Source: Pigoraptor vietnamica (Eukaryota; Opisthokonta; Filasterea). From it: 33,655 bases of DNA. A program made the position numbers and the translations under genes. The stretch's first letter is position 1, and every line of letters begins with the position of its first letter. Shown here one piece after another: positions 25,707 through 33,655 of this stretch. The notes under the pieces were generated by a model. It was not told where the DNA came from and did not search any database. It saw only the letters and a list, made by a program, of their open reading frames with translations. The stretch spans positions 5,001 through 38,655 of the forward strand of contig CALSCQ010000980.1 of the NCBI GenBank assembly GCA_943704525.1. The letters run 5' to 3'.

Positions 25707-26356
25707 CATGCGTGCGGATAATGCATGCGCGCCTGTGTTTCCTTTGTGTGTCGCTGTGCTCAACATCCACTCTGTTGCGCACGCAGCATTCTCGGCACGA
25801 GCGAGTTCTATCTTGTCGGGCGCTGGATTGCCGCCGCGCGCGCGCTGGCCGCCGACGACGCCGAGGCGGACCTCCTCGAAATGAACGCGCGCAACCAGGT
25901 CACCATGTGGGGCCCTGACGCCGAGATTTCGGACTACGCCAGCAAGGACTGGGCGGGCCTGGTGCGTGTCTGAAGGGCGCCCTCTTGCGTATGTCCGAGC
26001 GTGCTGTTCATTTACGAACCTTTGCCGTTTTGTTTGTGTGTGCGTTTCTTTCCTTTGCCCTCGAACCGTCGTTGCGTTTGCTTACCTTTCGCTCCCACTC
26101 CCTTCACCCTCAGATGGGGAGCTACTATTACCGCCGCTGGGAGATCTTTGTGAGCGCCGTCCACATGGCGGCGTCGGCGCGCTCGGCCTTCTCGCAGGTG
26201 CGCGCGCGGTACGTCGCACAGGTGGTTGCGTTTGAGCAGCAGTGGCAGCTCGACTACGCCACCGAGTACACGACGAGGGCCGAATCGGACCCCATGGAGG
26301 TTGCCATGATGCTCACCGACAAGTACCCGGCGGCGTCCAAGTGCGTGTCGCACTGA
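21988..26356 (+). CDS. NAGLU: Alpha-N-acetylglucosaminidase (glycoside hydrolase family 89)
   Basis: Thirteen inferred exons (21988-22000, 22101-22263, 22495-22591, 22726-22842, 22984-23210, 23478-23656, 23890-24000, 24183-24339, 24526-24903, 25046-25280, 25411-25577, 25787-25961, 26114-26356) give 753 aa; human NAGLU has 743. The enzyme removes terminal alpha-N-acetylglucosamine from heparan sulphate in lysosomes. Exon 1 is only 13 bases; joined to exon 2 it yields a signal peptide, [20 protein letters not shown]. Strong GH89 blocks: [44 protein letters not shown] with Glu313 and [18 protein letters not shown] with Glu443, equivalent to the catalytic pair of the human enzyme (316/446), plus [10 protein letters not shown]. 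All 12 junctions preserve frame. Introns are short and many are TG-, CA- or minisatellite-filled. The C-terminal SKCVSH stop is read straight through from exon 13; a further exon is possible after the GTGCGT at 26341. Confidence 0.95.
22295..22455. repeat. (TG)n-rich intron 2 of the GH89 gene
   Basis: About 160 bases of TG with TGCG, TGGG and TTTG interruptions between exons 2 and 3. Confidence 0.9.
23215..23400. repeat. 18-bp minisatellite in GH89 intron 5
   Basis: Units of about 18 bases, GCGCCTGTTGTTTTAGCT and variants with GGTTTA, repeat about seven times. A larger block (TTGCCGTTTATT followed by GGCCGTGCCGCCTGTTG) occurs at both ends, about 110 bases apart. Confidence 0.85.
24355..24520. 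repeat. CA-rich intron 8 of the GH89 gene
   Basis: CA-rich tracts at both ends (24356-24405 and 24490-24520) with pyrimidine-rich sequence between. The right tract abuts the acceptor at 24525. Confidence 0.75.
25600..25705. repeat. (TG)n tract in GH89 intron 11
   Basis: Roughly 100 bases of nearly pure TG, interrupted by TATG and TTTGCG. Confidence 0.93.
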
Positions 26357-26862
26357 GCGCACGGGATGGCCAAGGGGCCGTTGCGATTAAATGTGTAGAA
26401 GAATGACTTTTTTTTTTTGTGAATTGCACACGAGTTGCTGTGAGTTGCCCACCGACGCCATGAGCTGCTATGAGTTGCCATGAGTTGCCCGTCGACATTG
26501 GGCCTGGCATTCTGCTCCTTTCGCACGCAAGAAGGCCATGCACCGTCGCGGTGTCGTGGTTGAGCAGAAATAGCATCAGCCCACAAGCATTTCATCCGGG
26601 GTGTGTGTTACGTGTGCATTCCAACCTTGAACGCTGACGGACGCGGCTTTTTGCCATCAAACTGAGTGCCGGGCAGAAGACAGGCGGAGGACGCGCGTGG
26701 AGCGCACAGTGGCACTCCATTTGCGTCTTGTTCTCCTCGCCAGTGCAATGGATTCGTCGTCGAGAGAGAACGAGCAAGCCTAGGGGGCCCACCTGCGTGT
26801 AATCGCCTCTTGTGTGCGAATTCGGCGGGAGGGCGAAGCGCTCTCTCGTTAGAAAAAAGAAA
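26357..26862. other. Spacer between GH89 gene and the large TBC/C2-like gene
   Basis: About 500 bases. It includes ATTAAA at 26386, a run of 11 T at 26408-26418 and a small cluster of (C/T)(A/G)TGAGTTGC repeats at 26430-26490. The last 100 bases are probably the promoter and leader of the next gene; no TATA box was seen. Confidence 0.4.
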
Positions 26863-29800
26863 ATGGATCGCGGCGCGTGGTCCGTGCCGTGGCTCGAGTC
26901 CAGCCTCGGCGAGACGATGCTTCCCGGTTCCCCTTGGGACTCTCTCGATGCGCGTGTGGGCGCCGCCGTCCGCGCCGTCGTCTCGCAGCGGTTGGAGCGC
27001 GCGGAGGTGCGACAGGTGCTCTTTGCGCTGCTCGGGGACGATTTCGTGCGCACGCACTTCCCAAACGCAGAGAACAACGCGCTGATTTTGGAGGAGCCGT
27101 ACATGCCTTCGGACATGCGGCGCCACCTTTTCGCGGAAATGTCAAAGTGGCTCTCTCGGGCGATTGATGCGGAGCTTGAGCGGCTGGACCTGCTTGCGTC
27201 GCACGAGGCGGCGGCCGTGCGCGCGCACGTGGAGGATGCGGTGCGTAGGGGATTGAATCGCGAGGTGTCGCTGCGTGCGGCGCCGGGAGAGGAGGGCGAG
27301 ACAGTGGCGCGTGCGGTCTGTGCGCTGCTCCGACAGCAGCCGCGGCACTTTGCGCGTGTCGCGAAGAAGCTCACGGGGCGACCGCTGCCGTCTTCTCTGC
27401 GTCAGTACGTGTGGCTGCAGGCGACGGACGACAGGCAGTACGCGCTTCGCTTTGCGCAGGTGCATATGCGCTTGTTGTTGCGTGCACGTGCGCTCACCAG
27501 CTGACGACAACACGAGTGCATGAATGCTCTCACTGTGCGCTGTTGCTGCGTCTTTATTGTCGGCACTGCATTCTAAAGCGCTCCTTTACGCACCGCCTCG
27601 CACAAACACATCGCCCGCGCAGAAAGTGTCCGAGAACGTGCGAGCGCTTGGCATCGAGTCGCCGACGTCATCGCCGATCAGCGGCCTCATTCGGCGCGTG
27701 ACGGAAGAAATCCACGCGCGGTCGTCTGCGATGCGCACGTCGACGACGCCGCAGCTGCGCGACGCAACGGCCGCCGTGCTCAACATTCTCTATGTGCACA
27801 GCGCAAAGTACGAGGCGCGCTACATCCAGGTAAGGTAAAGGGTAGTTACACTCTTTACAGTCAAGCGCTCAAACCACACAACACATGTCCCTGCACTCGC
27901 ACGCACACGCACACTCACACTCACACGCACATTCACATTCACACACACACGCACAAGAGCTCACACGCTTATCCCGTTCTGCAGCTCGCATATCCCCTCC
28001 TGCGCACGTTCCCCGCGGCGATGCCAGAGACGGCCGCGCCGCTCCTTTCGCGCTTTCTCGAGCAGCACGCCCTCGACACGCGCGCGGCAGCCGCCATGGC
28101 CGAGCAGGTGATTGCGCGAGTGGCCAAAGCGGACCCCTCCCTGCACGGCGTGATGGATAAAGCGGCGGCAGACGCGTCTGTGGGCGGCCAGGACTTTCTC
28201 GTGCGCCTCGCGGAGCTCGTCGGAGAAAGTGCGCCGGACGCGCGACGCGGCGCTGCGGATGGAGGTGGGGCGGGGTTTGCATGCTCTGCGTATTCGCCGT
28301 GTCTGAGGGCCTGTGCACCTTGTTGCTGAGAGCGTTTGGCGTCTCCGTATGTGACTGCGTGTGCGGTTGGTGTCATGTTGGCGTGCATGTGCGGCCTATA
28401 ACCTCTGAGTGTGTGATGTGACGCAATCGCAGGCCGCTCCGTGCTCTCCCGCCCCTCCGTCTTCGTGCGCAAGTGGATTCTCGAGGGCTTTGTCGGCACT
28501 CTCTCGCAGGAGGGCGTCATGTACGTTTGGGACCAGTGCTTTCTCGGCGGCTGGCGGCAGGAGATGCCCCACGTGTGCACGGGCGTGCTCTTTCTTCTCC
28601 GCAGGCGCATCATCGCCGCGGTCGAGGGGGGCTTCGAGGGCCTTCGGTACGCGCTCGTCCAGGCGCCCGCAGAGCTCAAGCCGGACGACATTCGCCGCGC
28701 GTACATCCACGTGAGGGACGGCGGCGACCTGCGCTCCGTCCCGTGGATGGACTCGACGAGCGGCGCCGGCGTGCGCCCTCCAAGGCACCCTGGGACGCGC
28801 GACTACGACACATCCGACACGGAATCGAGCGAGGACGAGAAGCGCCAGGTCATCATGGCACACCCGCCCATGCGGCCGCAAGACGCCGCTGCGCTCGGTG
28901 CCGCGGGTGCGGAAGAGGGGCTGCCCCCGCTGCACCTCGAGAGCCTCGAATTGGCTGAGAGGGAGGCGCTGGCGAGGAGAGAGCGGAAGGCGGCGAAGCG
29001 GGCGATGGAGCAGACACTCGGCGGGCTGTCGCAAGTTGCTGCCGCGACCGTTGCCGTTGCCGAGCAGAAGCACGCGGCCGCGTCACGCAGCCATGGGCAC
29101 GTGGACCCCGAACTCGGCGCGCCTTCTGTGCACGTGGACGACGGCGCCGCCGCAGAGGGTGCCACGCATGCCGACAGAGAGGAGCAGGTTGTGGACGTGC
29201 CTTCTGGCGCACAACTCGACGTCCCTGCGCATGGCGGCAGCGGGACGTCGTCGCGTTCGTCCCACCACTCGTTTCGCGAGGCCGCAATCGCCGTCGCGGC
29301 GACTCGCTCGATGCAGCCGAGCCCACAGCCCCAGCAGCACCAGCCAGCCCCCGCGCACCCGCTCCGTTCCAGCCGCATACCGGTGTCGACGCGCACGGAG
29401 ACAATGCAGGTGCCGGCGGGCGTCGTGGTGCTCGCGGGGCGCGCCGTGATTCGGAGCGTCGGGCACATACGGGCGGGGGAGCTTCTTGTCGACGCTGCCG
29501 TGTACGAAGGGCCGTCTGTGGCCGCACCGTGGTGGCCGCGAGGGCACACACACGAGGCCGATGCCGTCGGCGTCCAACAGATGCAGGGAGACGCGTACCC
29601 GCACGTTGTTCGCGAGCTGTCCGAGGTGACCGGCACCGGCGACTGTGAGATTGAGTGGTGCCTGCGCGCGGAGGTCAAACAGTTTGGGGCGGCGGTCGCG
29701 GACAGGCGCCTCGGGCCGCGCTGTCGAATGATAGTGGAACTTTACGCCGCGCAGACACCGCACGCGTGGGAACACACCGATGACGGCGACGGGGAAGAGG

Positions 29801-30169
29801 GCGTGCGACGCCACGCGCAGAAGCGAAAGGCGGTCGTCGCGTGGACGTTCTTCGACGTGTTTTCGCCGACGCTTGGGGACGCGAGCGTGCTGTGGAAGCT
29901 CCGAGAGGGTGTGCGCCAGCGCGAGCTGTATCTGCCGCCAGTGCAGCCCACGTGCGTGCACGACGGCACTGGCCTTCTCCCGTGGGGGCGCTCTGTTCTG
30001 GAGATTGTGACTATCGGTGACGATGCAGAACCACCCGCGCGCCTGCCGGAGTGGGCGCTCGAGGTGCTTGGAAAGCTACCGCCACGCATTCGCGTCCCCT
30101 CGGAGCGCGCTCTGATACAGCGTCCGCTGTCGCAGGTGGAGTGGAGTTCCTTGCACGGGGCGCGCGTAT

Positions 30170-30203
<34 letters not shown>

Positions 30204-31764
30204 TGTGTGTGTGTCTATGTCTATGATTGTGTCTATGTGTGCATGCAGGTGTCGGAAATCTGCATTTGCACTCAACCCTATCTGCTCACTCTGCTCCATC
30301 TCACTCTCACAGGGCACAGTGCATTCGTCGCTCACATCGATCGCGTCGGAGCGTGTCGAAGTGCCTCCGTCCAGTCCCGACGGCGGCGCGAACATTTCCC
30401 CGCTCGAGCCCATTCCGTACGCTCCACCGGACGGCATCGACCTGTACGTCGACTACGGCTCGCACTTTCCGGCGTCGGTCGTCGTCAGCCGCGTGGCGGT
30501 GGAATTCCGCAACTCGAAGGGCCAAACGCTACCCGCATACAATGGCGGCCGCCGGCCGGTCGTCGCGGCCACGTGCACGCTCGACTCTGAGCCGCTCTTC
30601 CCCGTGTTCAACGCACGGTGTGAGCTTCGCCACAGCCCGGCCGGCTTCGACGTGGGCACTGTGGCGTGCATAACGGTCACGTGCATCGACTCGATCACGA
30701 AGCGGGACGCCGTGCTCGGGTCGTGCGTTTTGCCGCTCTTCGGCAAGGCGTCGCCGGAGGAAGTCGCGGCTGCAAGAGCCGATGCCGCGGCTGGGCAAAG
30801 CGCGCGTGACGCTGGAACTAAGGACGCCGCGAACAAGAAGCAGGCGCGCGATGATGAACAGCAGGAGGAGAGCGAAGCTGGCGACGACGACAGCGACGAG
30901 TACGAAACGGATGAGGATGCGTCGGAGGACGAGAGCGGCGGCCCTCCCACGCCCGCAGCGGCGCCGTCCGTGGGAAAGGGGAAGATTGCCGTCGTGCTGC
31001 AGGGCGGCCATGCGCTCACGCTGCGCCACACGACCCTGCCCCAGGGACCCCTCACGCCCACGAGCCTCGCCGGCGTCCCTGAGGTGCCCTCCGCGCGCCT
31101 CTTTGTGCGCGTGCACGTCCCCGCACGCAGTGCCGACGGCCGCGTTCCCCTGTCGGCGCTCGCAGTGCAGCCGGCGGACTGGCGCGCCGCGGGCGTTGTT
31201 GTCCCGGCGCCCCCGATGATTTCCAGGTTCTATCGCCCGCCCGTGGAGGGTCGGACGGGCCTGGAGCCGCGCATTAACGATCGTGTGCGCATGGCGCTCT
31301 CCGCGCTGCAGGGAGGCTCCGTCGCAGAAGCGCTGGCGTCGAAGCTCGGGCAGGAGTTTGCGGGGACCGTGGGCGCACGGACGGCGGAGATGGCGCGCCT
31401 TGTGGCGGGATTCTTTGACCGGGACGCGGTAGATCCGACGGCGAAGCGCGGGTGGCTATCGGTGAAGAAGCCGGAGCCGCCGCAGCTGTCGCCTGCCGTG
31501 CTGTCCGCCAAGGTGCTCTACAACATGGCGCGCGTTGTACCGTATGATCCCGCCTCGGGCCTCGCTTTGCGCGTGGAGAGCGTCTCCGGGCTGCTGCAGC
31601 AGTGCCACACGAACGCGTTCGTGAGAGTGATTGGGACGGACGGCGCGAACGTCGGCAACTTTTGGACCGCGCGGAGGGACTTTGAATCGCCGATTGACTG
31701 CGTGGCATTTGTGGACGAGCCCACTGTGAGCAGGGTTTTCTTTTCTTTGGTGTTTTTTTTTTTT

Positions 31765-31819
<55 letters not shown>

Positions 31820-32862
31820 CTGCGACGACAACTTCAATATCTTCGTACAACTCAACCACGAAATGCGGCTCTTGATCTCACCTTATGCACCCGCAGCTCC
31901 TTGCGCCCCCTCGCGATCCCAGGCTCCTTGCGATTGTGGAAGTGCTGGGAATCTCCCCACCGAAGAGCAACGACGGCGTGCGCAGCCTCGTTTTCCAGGG
32001 GTGGTCCGCCGTGCCGCTCGTATCGCCCGACGGCGATTACGTGTTGTCGGGCCTGCACGTCCTCCCGCTCTACTCGTTCGCGACACTCGAGGTGGGTTCA
32101 ATGTCGATCCTGTTCGGTGTCTTTGGCCTTGCGTGGGTGAACTGTGGGGCTTCGCCTACACCGCAACGCAACACGCAACAACGCTGTGGTCACTGACACC
32201 ATCTCTCTTCTTTCCCCCGCCAGAAATTCCTTGCGGCGTGCAAGAACTACACGCCCCACGAGCTGCTCACGTGCGATCCTAAGGTGCGCCGGCGCCTCAA
32301 GCCGGTGGAGTGGGCGACCGTCGCACTGCGCGTCGTCGACGGTCAGTTTTTCGACCCAAACGACGCGCAGAACATGGGCTTTCCCGCAACAGAGGTGCGT
32401 GTTATCTGGTATTGCGTCGGGTATGGCCAGCAGAAACATAGTCACGGTTGCGACATCAAGACAGGCTCTCACACTGCATATCGTTCGCAGCCGAACCGCA
32501 CGTGGATGGACCCCGCGCACTTTGGCGATTACGACCGCCGCGTGCGCAATGCCGGCAAGCCGCTGCGTGCCGTGCTGCCGCGCGAAATTTCGGAAAATCC
32601 GTCGGAAATGGAGTCGCTGCAGACGGGTCTCAACGCAGCGCTCTGTGCATTGGTGGGTGATGTGCGCAGGATGTAACCCCGTTGTAACGCCCGTGTTGTC
32701 TGGGTGGGAGGCTTACGCGGTCATCCGCTTGAGCAGCGCGAGCGGTGGACGCGGTCAGACAACAGTGACGCGTCGTGAGAGGGAGCGGTGCGCGACACGA
32801 AGCTGCTTGCAGCGCGCGACGTGCTGCAGAAACCACACACTGAGCTCGGAATTGCGTTTTAA
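26863..32862 (+). CDS. Large protein with divergent TBC-like N-terminal region and central C2-like region
   Basis: Nine inferred exons (26863-27459, 27623-27829, 27985-28264, 28433-30135, 30313-31725, 31897-32091, 32224-32394, 32491-32656, 32813-32862) give about 1593 aa. The first 470 residues look like a divergent TBC (Rab-GAP) fold: PLPSSLRQYVW at the start, YIQLAYPLL where the glutamine finger sits, and VFVRKWILEGFVGTLSQEGV followed by MYVWDQ like the last TBC helices. The arginine-finger motif is not clear, so GAP activity is doubtful. Residues 500-700 are low-complexity, acidic then His/Gln/Pro-rich. Near residue 965 GIDLYVDYGSHFPASVVVSR opens a C2-like beta domain, followed by an acidic stretch (EESEAGDDDSDEYETDEDAS) and further conserved-looking sequence (WMDPAHFGDYDRR). 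I cannot name the family. The donor of intron 4 (30136 or 30166) and the last intron are uncertain; without the last intron the frame stops at 32676. Confidence 0.7.
27895..27960. repeat. CA-rich tract in intron 2 of the large gene
   Basis: CACACGCACACTCACATTCACA-type repeats ending 25 bases before the acceptor at 27984. Confidence 0.8.
30173..30235. repeat. (TG)n tract in intron 4 of the large gene
   Basis: TG repeats (30173-30212) followed by TCTATG repeats. The intron is a multiple of three (177 or 147 bases depending on donor) and has no in-frame stop. Confidence 0.85.
31751..31818. repeat. T run and (TG)n tract in intron 5 of the large gene
   Basis: A run of 14 T at 31752-31765 is followed by about 52 bases of TG. 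Confidence 0.9.
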
Positions 32863-32959
32863 GCGACCACTCGCCAAGCGCTCCGAACGCCGCCGCCACG
32901 CACAAAACCGCCGCCGCACGCGCGCGCCACGCACACAGTCAAACGCACGCGGCTGCAGC

Positions 32960-33521
32960 TCAGTGCTCCGTGCCAAAGTAGCGGTCACCAAAGTCCCCGA
33001 GGCCGGGCAGAATGAACTTTTCGCTGTTGAGGCGCTCGTCGATCATTGTCGTCACGATGCGGATGTTGGGATAGCGCGTGAAGAGGTTGTCCAGACCCTC
33101 CGGACACGCGATGATGTTGAGGAAGATGATGCGCTCTTCGGCCACGCCGTGGTCCAGGAGCAGCTTAATGGCCTTGATCGCAGAGCCGCCCGTCGCTGCA
33201 GAAAGGGGACGGCGTCAGTGTGGGTGGTGTGCGTCTCTGCGTCAGTGTGAGAGTGGGTTTGCGAATGGGTGCGTGACTGCGAGCGTGTGTGTGTGTGAGA
33301 TCTGTCTCTGGGGATCTGCGTGACTGCACGCACGGCAGTTGCACTCGGCAGCGTGCGTAGAGGCATTGTGGATGCGCTGCGAGCTCGAGTGAGCTTGCGT
33401 GATCGCAACAGCACACTCGTCGCAACAGCACACACTCATCAAACAGCCACGCACCAATCATCGGATCGAGGAGCATGACCCATCGCTGCGCGACATCCGT
33501 CGGAAGCTTGCAGTAGAACAG
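32960..33521 (-). CDS. Uracil phosphoribosyltransferase, 3' exons only
   Basis: Two exons, 33521-33455 and 33195-32960, encode the C-terminal about 100 residues; upstream exons lie beyond the window. The enzyme makes UMP from uracil and PRPP in pyrimidine salvage. LFYCKLPTDVAQRW, LLDPMIATGGSAIKAI (the PRPP-binding loop, split by the intron in phase 1), IFLNIIACPEGL and the C-terminal PGLGDFGDRYFGTEH match the FUR1/UPP type, including the uracil-binding GDFGDRYFG segment. The gene is convergent with the large TBC/C2-like gene, their stops being about 97 bases apart. The acceptor at 33522 is supported by the alignment to the family (LFYEKLP). Confidence 0.9.
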
Positions 33522-33634
33522 CTGCGACAGCCCAATTGAGCACACTTGCGTCGCCCACTCACGCACAACGCCAAGAGGGCATGCACACGCAGCAACACAA
33601 AGTGGACGCTCGATCGCACGCACGTCGGCGGGCG

Positions 33635-33655
33635 CCCCCCCCCCCCCCCCCCCCC
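33635..33655. repeat. Poly-C run at the window end
   Basis: Twenty-one consecutive C, immediately after GGCG. It lies in the intron or upstream region of the UPRT gene. A homopolymer of this length at a sequence end may be a real tract or an assembly limit. Confidence 0.8.

Noticed and set aside
33635-33655. Poly-C run as a biological terminus
   Set aside because: Nothing around it supports a telomere or origin; more likely an intronic homopolymer or the end of an assembled contig.

Overview
The window is nuclear DNA from a eukaryote, almost certainly a GC-rich, intron-rich protist. Evidence: about 40 spliceosomal introns can be placed with frame-consistent GT..AG junctions; there are four core histone genes, a tail-anchored ER ubiquitin-conjugating enzyme, an importin-beta family receptor and a lysosomal hydrolase. 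Histone H4 differs from the animal protein as I know it at only two positions. A three-finger KLF/Sp-type zinc-finger gene and histone mRNA 3' stem-loops point towards the animal side of the tree (a unicellular holozoan or apusomonad-like lineage), but the histone promoters carry a plant-type octamer (CGCGGATC). I do not name a species.

Layout. 1-174: the 3' end of an unknown (+) gene. 308-4079 (-): a 508-aa kelch beta-propeller plus coiled-coil protein with one blade per exon. 4437-8366 (+): an importin-13/transportin-3-like karyopherin. 9439-10968 (+): a KLF/Sp-like factor. 11236-12075: a retroelement remnant with an integrase C-terminal (GPY) domain. 12143-13320 (+): a voltage-gated proton channel (Hv1). 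13501-13836: a satellite. 13934-19178: a histone cluster made of two divergent pairs, H3(-)/H2A(+) and H2B(-)/H4(+), enclosing a divergent pair of unknown genes. 19440-21182 (-): a UBC6/UBE2J-type E2. 21988-26356 (+): alpha-N-acetylglucosaminidase (GH89) in 13 exons. 26863-32862 (+): a very large protein with TBC-like and C2-like regions. 32960-33521 (-): the 3' part of a uracil phosphoribosyltransferase gene. The window ends in a run of 21 C.

The strongest unusual signal is regulatory. All four histone genes end in a 16-17 nt stem-loop followed by ACCCC(C)AC and, 19-22 nt beyond the stem, a YTTATC element. The two histone promoter regions share an exact 14-mer (GGGGTCGGATCAAA) and related copies, one of which contains the plant histone octamer. 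Next to the H3 3' end is an array of units that repeat the TTATC-containing sequence without the stem-loop. Introns are unusual too: about 34 of 40 donors are GTG rather than GTA, and many introns are filled with TG/CA microsatellite, sometimes starting at the donor itself.

Most other genes are housekeeping: nuclear import, ER-associated degradation, lysosomal heparan sulphate breakdown and pyrimidine salvage. They are not an operon. They are neighbours arranged as divergent or convergent pairs with short intergenic spaces. All exon boundaries were inferred by eye from reading frame, splice consensus and protein family, without transcript data.
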